A stretch of DNA of 64,000 nt, from NCBI RefSeq assembly GCF_014197245.1, contig NZ_JACIFF010000001.1, positions 434,001-498,000 of the forward strand, in the 5' to 3' direction. The notes beneath the pieces were generated by a model that saw only the letters and a program-made list of their open reading frames with translations, ran no database searches and was not told where the DNA came from. Below, one piece after another: positions 23,220 through 31,053 of the stretch; within the stretch, counting starts at the first letter, position 1; each line of letters begins with the position of its first letter. Source of the stretch: Neolewinella aquimaris (GTDB lineage Bacteria; Bacteroidota; Bacteroidia; Chitinophagales; Saprospiraceae). The position numbers and the translations under genes were made by a program.

Positions 23220-25412
23220 TTGTTCGCACCGGAACCGCCTCGGTTGAAATTCCAAATTTCCCCGCTCTTTACAACTCCGCACCTGCACCTGCGTTCCCGC
23301 CAAAGACCTACTTTGGGACATAATTCCGCTGCATTGCCTACCGAACTGACCAAACGCGATTCTTCCTGGCTTGAATTCAATGGCCGGGTACTACAGGAAG
23401 CATCCGATCCGCGGGTACCGCTCTACGAGCGCATCCGCTTTCTGGCCATTTACAGCTCGAATCTTGACGAATTTTACCGGGTAAGGGTTTCTTCCCTGCG
23501 CCAGTTTAAGAAACTGCCGAAGAACGAACGCCGGCAGCTGTTCGATTTTAAGCCCAAACGGGAACTGCGCGACATTCGCCGGACGGTGTACCGCCAACAG
23601 GAGGAATTCGGGCGCATCTTCCGGGAAGAGATCCTGCCGCAACTGCGTGAGGAGAACATCCACCTGATCCATTCGGACCAGATGAACAAAGAGCAACGGG
23701 CCTTTGCCGCCGACTACTTCGACCGCAACGTGCAGCCCCACCTGGAACTGCACTGGTTGCCCCCGGAAGGGCAGGAGGACGCGGAAAACGAGCTTCCCTT
23801 CCTCGACGACGGACAGTTGTGCCTGGCCATCTCCCTGAACGAACCCGAAGCGGAGGAAACCGGCGAGGTAGCCCTGGTGGCAATCCCCGTGAAGGAAACC
23901 GGTCGATTTGTGGTGCTGCCCAGTCCTGAAGACGATCCCGATGGGTATTACGTCATCTTTATCGATAGCGTTATTCGTGCGAACCTGGGGCGGTGGATGG
24001 ACCGGCGCGTGGATTTCGGCTACAGCTTTAAGCTGAGTCGGGATGCGGAGCTCTACATAGACAATGAATTCGACGGGGATCTGCTGCGCAAGATCGAGCA
24101 CAGCCTGACCACCCGCGATCTCGGTATGCCTACCCGTTTTCTTTACGACGGCGACATGCCGAGCTGGATGCTCAAGCGGCTGAAGTCAGCCCTCAGGCTT
24201 TCGAAGTACGACATGATTCCGGGGGCCCGTTACCACAATTTCAATGACTTCTTCAGTTTCCCCCTTCCGCCGGGGCGCGACCACCTGGCGTACGAACCGA
24301 TGCCCCCGCTGCCGCATCCGGTGCTGGAAGGTGCCGAGAGCATCATGCAGGTAATGCAGGCTACGGATGTGCTGCTGAGTTTCCCCTACCAGAAGTACGA
24401 CTACATACCGGCACTGATTCGGGAGGCCGCGGACAATCCGGAAGTGACTAAACTCAGGATCACCCTGTACCGGGTGGCCAGCAAATCACAGGTCGTACAG
24501 AATCTGCTCTACGCCCTGAAGCAGGGGAAGGTGGTGGAAGCTTTCGTGGAGGCCAAGGCCCGGTTTGATGAAGCCAGTAACCTTTACTGGGGCAAGGAAA
24601 TGAAGGAGGCCGGTGCGTACGTGAGGTACAGCTATCCGGCGGTGAAGGTGCACACCAAGCTGCTGCACATCGAGCGCAAGACGGCCGAAGGGGACACCGT
24701 TCACTACAGCTACATCGGTACGGGCAACTTCAACGAAAAAACGGCGAAGCTTTACACCGATCATGCGCTGCTGACCTGCCGGCCGAAGTTGGGCAAGGAC
24801 GTCGAGCGGGTGTTCGACTTGCTGCGCGGCAAGCTCATCCTTCCCCGGTGCAAGCACCTGCTGGTGGCCCCCTTCAACATGGAATCCGAGTTCCTCAACC
24901 TGATCGACCGCGAGATCGAGATCGCTAAATCCGGAGGCCACGGTTACCTTTTTCTCAAAATGAACAGCCTGGAGGAGCCCAACATGATCCACAAGCTCCG
25001 GCAGGCGGCTAGGGCCGGCGTTGAGGTGCGGATGATCGTACGGGGCATTTGCCGACTGGTGCCCCGCGAGGACGAGAACATTCAGATCATCAGTATTGTC
25101 GATCGCTTTTTGGAGCACGCCCGGATTTTCATTTTCGGGAACGACGGCGACGAGAAGGTCTATATGGGATCGGCCGACTGGATGAACCGTAACCTCTACC
25201 GTCGCGTCGAAGTAGTAACGCCCATTTTCGATCACCTTATCCGGCTGGAACTCCGGCGCATTATGGACATCCAGTGGCGCGATAACCAGCGGTCGCGGCT
25301 GATCTGCAACGGTAAGCTGAACGAGTACCGGAAAGCCGGGCCGGACGATGGCCAGTTCCGGGCCCAGGTTGATATCTACAATTACTTCAAGTCTCAGCTG
25401 GTGCCGGTTTGA
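23220..25412 (+). CDS. ppk: Polyphosphate kinase 1
   Basis: A 730-residue enzyme that makes polyphosphate reversibly from ATP. N domain: SWLEFNGRVLQEASDPRVPL and FLAIYSSNLDEFYRVRV. Catalytic domains: AVKVHTKLLHIER with the phosphorylated His (His478 in this numbering), YSYIGTGNFNEKTAKLYTDH, VRMIVRGICRLVP, IVDRFLEHARIFIF with the second His, and YMGSADWMNRNLYRRVEV. The first ~38 residues look unlike the family, and a weak -7 box (TACTTTGG, 23309-23316) lies inside them, so translation may truly start at TTG 23334 (LPTELTKRDSSWLEF). It heads a tightly packed plus-strand cluster and overlaps the next gene by four bases. Confidence 0.96.
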   Translation: MFAPEPPRLKFQISPLFTTPHLHLRSRQRPTLGHNSAALPTELTKRDSSWLEFNGRVLQEASDPRVPLYERIRFLAIYSSNLDEFYRVRVSSLRQFKKLPKNERRQLFDFKPKRELRDIRRTVYRQQEEFGRIFREEILPQLREENIHLIHSDQMNKEQRAFAADYFDRNVQPHLELHWLPPEGQEDAENELPFLDDGQLCLAISLNEPEAEETGEVALVAIPVKETGRFVVLPSPEDDPDGYYVIFIDSVIRANLGRWMDRRVDFGYSFKLSRDAELYIDNEFDGDLLRKIEHSLTTRDLGMPTRFLYDGDMPSWMLKRLKSALRLSKYDMIPGARYHNFNDFFSFPLPPGRDHLAYEPMPPLPHPVLEGAESIMQVMQATDVLLSFPYQKYDYIPALIREAADNPEVTKLRITLYRVASKSQVVQNLLYALKQGKVVEAFVEAKARFDEASNLYWGKEMKEAGAYVRYSYPAVKVHTKLLHIERKTAEGDTVHYSYIGTGNFNEKTAKLYTDHALLTCRPKLGKDVERVFDLLRGKLILPRCKHLLVAPFNMESEFLNLIDREIEIAKSGGHGYLFLKMNSLEEPNMIHKLRQAARAGVEVRMIVRGICRLVPREDENIQIISIVDRFLEHARIFIFGNDGDEKVYMGSADWMNRNLYRRVEVVTPIFDHLIRLELRRIMDIQWRDNQRSRLICNGKLNEYRKAGPDDGQFRAQVDIYNYFKSQLVPV

Positions 25413-26002
25413 ACTTCCTCGCACACCTGACGCTTTCGCACTTCTCGGCCGATTTGCAGGTGGGCAATTACCTCGGTGACCTACTCAGGGGGAAGGAAGT
25501 AGCGCAGTTGCGCGAGGGCATCCACCGGGGCGTACTTATGCACCGTGCCATCGACCGCCTAACGGATGCGGATGCGGATGTTCGTGCCGTTAACCGGTTG
25601 CTGCGGAGCCGTCACGGGCGGTATGCCGGTGTCATTTCGGACATTGCCTTCGACCACTACCTGTGTCGCAATTGGGTATTGCTCGGCCCGGTGCCGTTTG
25701 CTCTGTTTACCCGTACGACCTACCGTAACCTCCTGGCAGCCAGGGAGGAAATGCCCGAGCGGGCGCGGCGGTACGTGAACGGAATGGTCGAGGACGACTG
25801 GCTAAGCCTCTACGCTACTGCGGACGGAATGCACAAAGTTTTTGAGCGGCTCCTGCCCCGACTGAGCCGTCCGGAAAAACTCGCCGGCGTGGAAGAAAGC
25901 CTTCAGGAATACGACGCAGCCATCAACCGGGCACTGCTTCTGCTGTTTCCCCGATTACAATCTTTGGCAGAAAGCTACCGTGAGCAACCCCCGTCCCCTT
26001 GA
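25409..26002 (+). CDS. Acyl carrier protein phosphodiesterase-like (AcpH/DUF479) protein
   Basis: A 197-residue all-alpha HD-like protein. The start is TTG 25409, which overlaps the ppk stop (TTGA arrangement) and gives the typical AcpH opening MNFLAHLTLS. Further landmarks are QVGNYLGDLLRGK, REGIHRGVLMHRAIDRLTD, GRYAGVISDIAFDHYLCRNW and AREEMPERARRYV. In E. coli the family member removes 4'-phosphopantetheine from acyl carrier protein; activity in Bacteroidota members has to be inferred. Its end overlaps the next gene by 23 bp, consistent with operonic coupling. Confidence 0.85.
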   Translation: MNFLAHLTLSHFSADLQVGNYLGDLLRGKEVAQLREGIHRGVLMHRAIDRLTDADADVRAVNRLLRSRHGRYAGVISDIAFDHYLCRNWVLLGPVPFALFTRTTYRNLLAAREEMPERARRYVNGMVEDDWLSLYATADGMHKVFERLLPRLSRPEKLAGVEESLQEYDAAINRALLLLFPRLQSLAESYREQPPSP

Positions 26003-26441
26003 TCTCCGTTTGGAGCGTTTTTCGAATAAACTGTCCATCAAGCTGGAGGGAAACCGTAAACTGGTCTTCGACGATATTCGCAAGAAGTGGTTGGTCCTGC
26101 AGCCCGAAGAATTCGTACGGCAGTTGCTGCTGCACTTTTTGATCGGCGACATGAAGTACAACCGCAACCGCATCACCGTGGAGCGCGGCGTAAGCGTCAA
26201 CTACGATCAGCGGCGAACCGACATTTTGGTCTTCGACCGGGACATGCGTCCTTTTTTACTGGTCGAATGCAAGGCTCCCCGGGTATCGCTCTCCACCGAC
26301 ACCTTCCGACAGGCCGCCCACTACAACGGCCCCCTGCGCGTCCCCTACCTTATGATCTCTAACGGAAGGGAATCGTACGTAGCCGCAATTGACTACACGG
26401 CCGAAGACTACCGCTTTCTGCCATCCGTTCCTGAGTGGTAA
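25980..26441 (+). CDS. Stand-alone type I restriction R-subunit N-terminal-like (HSDR_N_2) protein
   Basis: A 153-residue protein, start GTG 25980, consisting of only a PD-(D/E)XK-type nuclease-like fold related to the N-terminal domain of type I restriction HsdR subunits. The visible nuclease signature is the Asp of YDQRRTDILVFDRD and the ECK triad in PFLLVECKAPRVSLS, followed by TFRQAAHYNGPLRVPYLMIS. No helicase, HsdM or HsdS gene is nearby, so it is not part of a restriction system here. Similar solitary proteins are common in Bacteroidota genomes and have no defined role that I know. It sits between AcpH and an ABC ATPase gene, overlapping the former by 23 bp and ending one base before the latter. 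Confidence 0.8.
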   Translation: MSNPRPLDLRLERFSNKLSIKLEGNRKLVFDDIRKKWLVLQPEEFVRQLLLHFLIGDMKYNRNRITVERGVSVNYDQRRTDILVFDRDMRPFLLVECKAPRVSLSTDTFRQAAHYNGPLRVPYLMISNGRESYVAAIDYTAEDYRFLPSVPEW

Positions 26442-26442
26442 C

Positions 26443-27981
26443 TTGACCGATGTGACCGACCTGCTTAATGTTGTGGACCTCAGTATTGCCTTCGGAACCG
26501 GTGAACGGCCCGTCGTGGAGGGACTGTCGTTCGAGATCGCACCGGGCGAAAGCCTGGGACTGGTGGGGGCTTCCGGATCGGGAAAGAGCCTGACGGCTGC
26601 GGCACTGCTCGGTTTGTTGCCGGCGGGTGCGCAGGTGCAAGGTGGTCACGCTGCTTTTATGCAAAAATCCGGGACGGCGGTCAATCTGTTCGAGCTAAGC
26701 CATCGGGAATGCATCCGCTTGCGGGGCCGGGAAATCGGGCTTGTCTTCCAGGAGACCCAGGCAGCGCTAAATCCCGTCTTCCGCTGCGGATGCCAGTTGC
26801 GGGAAGCCGTACGCCGACTACAGCCCGAAGTGAGCGATCGGGAAGCCTTTTTGGAAGAATTGCTCCAACGGGTAGAGCTGGCCAGTATCCGCACGCGCGT
26901 ATTGCGTTCCCTGCCAAGCGAATTGAGCGGGGGGGAGCTGCAACGAATCCTCATTGCCATGGCCCTCATCGGGCGGCCACGGCTACTGATTGCCGATGAG
27001 CCCACTACGGCGCTTGATTCAATCACCGAAGCGGAAATGGTTCGTTTACTCGACCGGCTGCGCAGGGAGTTGAATATGGGGATGTTGTTCATCACCCACG
27101 ATACCCGGCTGCTCAGTCGGGTGACGGATCGGATCATGCGAATCGGTCCGCCGCCGCCGCCGCGCCGAACATCCATCCGGAGCGCCGTCACCCTGACCGG
27201 GACTTCACTGGTGGAAGTGAGCGGTCTGACGGTCTGTTATCCGGAAACCGAAGAGCCGGCGGTGGTGGACTGTTCCATTAAAATCGGCGAGGGCGAATGG
27301 CTGGCGCTTATCGGTCCGAGCGGCTGCGGAAAGACGACCCTTGCCCACTGGTTTGCCGGCCTGCTAACCGGGCGATCCGGCACATTAAACGTAGGCGACC
27401 GGACGCTTCCCGTAGCTTCTCCTGGCCGGCTGGTGCGCCAACTCACCGGTGCCCAGATCATCTTTCAGGATGTATCGGGCTCCCTGAACCCGGAAATGAC
27501 TGTGGGAGATGCCCTCCGGGAAGTAACCAAGTTGTGGCGCTCAGGCGACCCCGCCGAATACCTACGCCGGGTAAACCTACCCCCCGACAAATTCCTACAC
27601 CGCTATCCCAACCAGCTTAGCGGCGGCGAACGGCAGCGGATCGTAATCGCCAGGGCACTTGCCGCCAAGCCGCGGATGCTGATCTGTGACGAAGCCGTGG
27701 CGAGCCTCGACCTACCCCTGCGCGAAGACATTCAACAGCTGCTCAGTGAAATTGCCACCCGGGATCAGATCGGCATTCTGTTCATCACCCACGACCTGCA
27801 CCAGGTCGCCAGTTTTGCCGATCGCGTGCTGGTGATGGAGCACGGTCGCATCGTGGAGGAGGGCAAACCCATCGATATCCTGAAAAACCCGACCACCTCC
27901 GTGGGCAAAAGACTGGTCGCAGCCGCGCGGTTGCACGACGGCGACGGGGGTGAACCAAAGATCGCGCGGGCGGCGTTATAG
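26443..27981 (+). CDS. Fused double ABC ATPase of the oligopeptide/nickel (DppD-DppF) type
   Basis: A 512-residue protein with two complete ABC ATPase domains. The start is TTG 26443, one base after the previous stop; GTG 26452 is an alternative. First domain: Walker A GASGSGKS, Q-loop LVFQETQAALNP, signature LSGGELQRI, Walker B LLIADEPTTALD. Second domain: Walker A GPSGCGKTT, Q-loop IIFQDVSGSLNPEM, signature LSGGERQRI, Walker B MLICDEAVASLD. The QxxxxxLNP loops and the DppD-then-DppF order indicate peptide or nickel import ATPases. No permease or binding protein lies in the window, so the membrane partners must be encoded elsewhere. Confidence 0.92.
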   Translation: MTDVTDLLNVVDLSIAFGTGERPVVEGLSFEIAPGESLGLVGASGSGKSLTAAALLGLLPAGAQVQGGHAAFMQKSGTAVNLFELSHRECIRLRGREIGLVFQETQAALNPVFRCGCQLREAVRRLQPEVSDREAFLEELLQRVELASIRTRVLRSLPSELSGGELQRILIAMALIGRPRLLIADEPTTALDSITEAEMVRLLDRLRRELNMGMLFITHDTRLLSRVTDRIMRIGPPPPPRRTSIRSAVTLTGTSLVEVSGLTVCYPETEEPAVVDCSIKIGEGEWLALIGPSGCGKTTLAHWFAGLLTGRSGTLNVGDRTLPVASPGRLVRQLTGAQIIFQDVSGSLNPEMTVGDALREVTKLWRSGDPAEYLRRVNLPPDKFLHRYPNQLSGGERQRIVIARALAAKPRMLICDEAVASLDLPLREDIQQLLSEIATRDQIGILFITHDLHQVASFADRVLVMEHGRIVEEGKPIDILKNPTTSVGKRLVAAARLHDGDGGEPKIARAAL

Positions 27982-27985
27982 CAGC

Positions 27986-28585
27986 ATGAAGCACTGGCCC
28001 GCCCTCCTGTTATGTTGTGTACCGTTTCTGCTCGGATCACAGTCCTACGATGCCGCCCTCGGCATCCGGGTCGGGACCGAGTGGGGGGCCACGGCCCAGC
28101 TGCGGCTGCCCCAGATCCACAAGAACTTCGTTCTGGAAACCATCCTGTTGTCGTCGATCGGAAAGGACGAGGGCACGCTCACGGTACTCGGCAAACAGCA
28201 CCAACCACTGCTTAGTCGCCGGCTAAACCTCTTTTACGGAGCCGGAGTACACGCCGGCTGGAACAATGAAATCGATACCGAAACCGGACAAACCTTTAAT
28301 GGCCCGAAGGGACTGACCGGCATCGTCGGCCTGGAAGCAACGGTAGGGAAGGTAAACCTCAGCTACGACTTCAAACCTGCCCTGAACGTCAGCGGCGGGG
28401 AATCCGTATTGTACACCCAAACCGCCGTGAGCATCCGCTACGTGATCGCTAAGCGCAACGGCGTGTGGAACAAGGACAAGGAGCGAGAAATACGCAAGCG
28501 CCGCCGTGGCAAACAGAAGGACAAGCGCCGGGAGGAACGCCAGCGCGCGGGTAAGCGCTGGTACGAGGTTTGGAAAAAGTCGTAG
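27986..28585 (+). CDS. Exported beta-rich protein with a strongly basic C-terminal tail
   Basis: A 199-residue protein of unknown function. The start is ATG 27986 (MKHWPALLLCCVPFLLGSQS), giving a signal peptide cut near residue 20. The next ~130 residues alternate in a way suggesting an outer-membrane beta-barrel or beta-sandwich (ALGIRVGTEWGATAQLRL, LFYGAGVHAGWNN, GIVGLEATVGKVNLSYDFKP, AVSIRYVI). The last ~40 residues are dominated by Lys, Arg and Glu (KDKEREIRKRRRGKQKDKRR), which is unusual for a secreted barrel and may contact lipid A, DNA or RNA. It begins four bases after the ABC ATPase gene. Confidence 0.7.
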   Translation: MKHWPALLLCCVPFLLGSQSYDAALGIRVGTEWGATAQLRLPQIHKNFVLETILLSSIGKDEGTLTVLGKQHQPLLSRRLNLFYGAGVHAGWNNEIDTETGQTFNGPKGLTGIVGLEATVGKVNLSYDFKPALNVSGGESVLYTQTAVSIRYVIAKRNGVWNKDKEREIRKRRRGKQKDKRREERQRAGKRWYEVWKKS

Positions 28586-28654
28586 GTCAAGCGAGTTTCC
28601 GGTCGGTTGAACACAGTCAGCCGGTGGGGGTTTGGAGGTAGACAATTCCGCTAG

Positions 28655-29830
28655 ATGCCCCAAACTGACTACGATCTGATCATCATCGGTGCCGGCCCCG
28701 CCGGCTCGACCACCGCCCGCTTCGCCGCTACCGCCGGCCTAAAGGTGCTGATGGTCGACAAGCGCCAGGAATTGGGCGCACCGATCCAGTGCTCCGGTGC
28801 CATCAGCGGACACGGCTTGGCATCAGCCGGAATCGACGCGGATCCCGAATTCATCCACGAGGCCATTTATGGGTTTGCCATCTACGACGAGCACGGGAAC
28901 CGCAAGGTTCACGACTACCGCCAACTGAAGGCAGACGAGTACGGACCCCAAGCCGGAAAGAAGCCGCTCGGTTACGTGGTCGATCGCCGTCGCTTTGATC
29001 GCTACCTCATGACGCAGGCCGAACGGGCCGGGGTAGACGTCTGGCTAAAGACGGAGGGACTCGGCTACCGACCCCAGGAGGACGGGACGTGTACCGTCTC
29101 TCTACGCAGGTACAACGAAGCCATTCACCTGCGCACCAGGGTAATTGTGGGAGCCGACGGACTACAGTCACAGGTCGGCAAGTGGGCGGGATTACAGACC
29201 CACATCAAGATCACCGAACTGGCGGGCTGTCTTCAATTCATCGTGGACGGGGTCGAAACTGAAGGTCTGCTGGAGATCGTGACGGGCCACGAATGGGCGC
29301 CCGGCGGCTATGCCTGGGTATTTCCTAAGGGCCACGGTTACGCCGAGATCGGACTGGGCGTCATTGCAACGATGACCGATAAACCCGCCCGCTGGCACCT
29401 CGACAAGTTCATCAAACGGAGCTTCTTTCGGGACCGCTTCGCCAATTGCCGCATCCTGGAGGTGCAGGGTGGGGGAGTGCCCCTGGCAGCACCCCTACGT
29501 ACCCAGTACGCCGACAATATGATTCTGGTGGGGGATGCCGCACGGCACGTCAATCCGATCACGGGCGGCGGACTGCACACCGCCATCTCGGGGGGCAAGA
29601 TCGCGGCGGACTTCCTGGTCGGCCACCTCGGTGACGGCCTTCCCGTACAGGGTGGTGCGCTGGAAGCCTACCAACTGGCCTGGCTGGCCGAACTGGGGGA
29701 TAAGATGTGGAAGCTGTACGGAATTAAGACGGACATTTTCCACAACATGAACATTGGAGAACGCGATCGCTTACTCTACGCGACGATGTCGGACTACTTT
29801 AGCCCTACCTCCGAATTCAAAAAGATATGA
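28655..29830 (+). CDS. Geranylgeranyl reductase-family flavoprotein
   Basis: A 391-residue FAD-dependent oxidoreductase. The N-terminal nucleotide-binding motif is DLIIIGAGPAGSTTARFAA; further landmarks are GAPIQCSGAISGHGL, YVVDRRRFDRYLMTQA, VIVGADGLQSQVGKW, GYAWVFPKGHGYAEIGLGV and MILVGDAARHVNPITGGGLH. This is the geranylgeranyl reductase group, which saturates isoprenoid double bonds: ChlP making phytyl chains in phototrophs and the archaeal lipid reductases. Its ATGA overlap with a small ferredoxin gene suggests that ferredoxin is the electron donor, as for archaeal members. Together with the nearby VTE3/VTE4-like genes it may supply a reduced side chain for a tocopherol- or quinone-like lipid (inference). 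Confidence 0.88.
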   Translation: MPQTDYDLIIIGAGPAGSTTARFAATAGLKVLMVDKRQELGAPIQCSGAISGHGLASAGIDADPEFIHEAIYGFAIYDEHGNRKVHDYRQLKADEYGPQAGKKPLGYVVDRRRFDRYLMTQAERAGVDVWLKTEGLGYRPQEDGTCTVSLRRYNEAIHLRTRVIVGADGLQSQVGKWAGLQTHIKITELAGCLQFIVDGVETEGLLEIVTGHEWAPGGYAWVFPKGHGYAEIGLGVIATMTDKPARWHLDKFIKRSFFRDRFANCRILEVQGGGVPLAAPLRTQYADNMILVGDAARHVNPITGGGLHTAISGGKIAADFLVGHLGDGLPVQGGALEAYQLAWLAELGDKMWKLYGIKTDIFHNMNIGERDRLLYATMSDYFSPTSEFKKI

Positions 29831-30063
29831 GCAAGCTACAACCCGTTCTATTCAACATCGGCTGGAACGCCTGCATCAACTGCGGTGCCTGCGTGGCCAT
29901 CTGTCCACAAGAAGCGGGTTTCGTGAGTCCCTTCGATACCATTGCCGTTGACCGGCCCTGCGACATTGCCTGTCTGCTGTGCGAACAGATCTGCCCGGTA
30001 GAAACCATCACCCACGTGCCGGTGGAGCGGTTGAACGGCTCAGCCGTTGCAGTCGATCGATAA
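29827..30063 (+). CDS. Two-cluster [4Fe-4S] ferredoxin
   Basis: A 78-residue ferredoxin. The first cluster motif is CINCGACVAICP (canonical CxxCxxCxxxCP); the second is CDIACLLCEQICPVE, with three rather than two residues between the first two Cys. Its ATG overlaps the reductase stop by four bases, so it is very probably the dedicated electron donor of that flavoprotein. The 3' end overlaps the convergent threonine aldolase gene by 56 bp, an unusually long overlap. Confidence 0.88.
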   Translation: MSKLQPVLFNIGWNACINCGACVAICPQEAGFVSPFDTIAVDRPCDIACLLCEQICPVETITHVPVERLNGSAVAVDR

Positions 30064-31051
30064 CAAAATCGATCTGCTCCTCCGAAACCCCCAGGTGCGT
30101 GGTGAAGCGCACGGTCCGGGGTCCGAAGGGAGTTGCCAAAACCCCTTCCGCGCGTAACGCTTCGAGGAATTCAGCGGCGCTCCGGTCCTTTAGGTCGAAT
30201 AAACAAATGTTGGTCTGGGTTTCCGCTACTCGCGCTACGAAGGGCAGCTGGGTGAGCGCCGCGGCGAGCCGTCGGGCCCGTGCGTTGTCTTCGGCCAGTC
30301 GATCGATGTGGTGACGCAGGGCATACAATCCGGCGGCGGCCAGGTAACCCGCCTGACGCATGCCACCGCCGAAGACCTTGCGGTACCTCCGCGCCTCGGC
30401 GATCATAGCGGTATCGCCCATTAAGAGACTGCCGACCGGGGCACCCAATCCTTTGCTCAGGCAGAGGGATACGGTATCGAAAAGCTGCCCCCACTGGCGG
30501 GGATCCTCGCCCGTTTCCACCAGGGCGTTGAAGAGGCGGGCTCCGTCGAGATGGACGGCCAACTGGTGGCTACGGGCTTCCCGCACGATCTCGGTGGCTT
30601 CGGCAATGGTATAGATGCTTCCGCCGCCCTTGTTGCAGGTGTTCTCGATGACCAACAATCGGGAGCGGGGCAGCCAGTCGTATTCCGGTTTGACGGCAGC
30701 GCTTACCTGTCCGGGCAGGATCTTGCCCCGTTCGCCGTGGATGAGGTTCATGCTTACGCTCGACAACAGGCTGTATACCCCTCCCTCGTACTGATATACG
30801 TGGCTCTTTTCCTCACAGATGACTTCATCGAGCGCGCGGGTGTGGCACTTGATCGCCAGTTGATTGGTCATCGTGCCGGAGGGACAGAAGAGTGCCGCTT
30901 CCATGCCGAACAGATCGGCGGCGGTGGCTTCCAGCTCATTGACGGTGGGATCCTGGCGGAATACATCATCACCTACCGCAGCGGAGAACATCGCCTCCAG
31001 CATTCCCGGAGTGGGTTGGGTAGCCGTGTCGGAAATCAGGTTTACGACCAT
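30008..31051 (-). CDS. ltaE: Low-specificity L-threonine aldolase
   Basis: A 347-residue fold-type I PLP enzyme that cleaves threonine or allo-threonine to glycine and acetaldehyde. Landmarks: NLISDTATQPTPGMLEAM, VGDDVFRQDPTVNELEA, ALFCPSGTMTNQLAI, HVYQYEGG, IENTCNKGGGSIY, VHLDGARLFNALV, VSLCLSKGLGAPVGSLL with the PLP-binding Lys, and GGGMRQAGYLAAAGLYAL. Length is normal. It begins two bases after the saccharopine-dehydrogenase-like gene and is the last gene of a minus-strand operon. Its last ~18 residues are encoded opposite the ferredoxin C-terminus (56-bp convergent overlap). Confidence 0.94.
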   Translation of the reverse strand: MVVNLISDTATQPTPGMLEAMFSAAVGDDVFRQDPTVNELEATAADLFGMEAALFCPSGTMTNQLAIKCHTRALDEVICEEKSHVYQYEGGVYSLLSSVSMNLIHGERGKILPGQVSAAVKPEYDWLPRSRLLVIENTCNKGGGSIYTIAEATEIVREARSHQLAVHLDGARLFNALVETGEDPRQWGQLFDTVSLCLSKGLGAPVGSLLMGDTAMIAEARRYRKVFGGGMRQAGYLAAAGLYALRHHIDRLAEDNARARRLAAALTQLPFVARVAETQTNICLFDLKDRSAAEFLEALRAEGVLATPFGPRTVRFTTHLGVSEEQIDFVIDRLQRLSRSTAPPARG

Positions 31052-31053
31052 GA

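Noticed and set aside
25980-26441. Restriction-modification or defence island
   Set aside because: Only one HsdR_N-like domain is present, with no methylase, specificity subunit, helicase or other defence gene around it.
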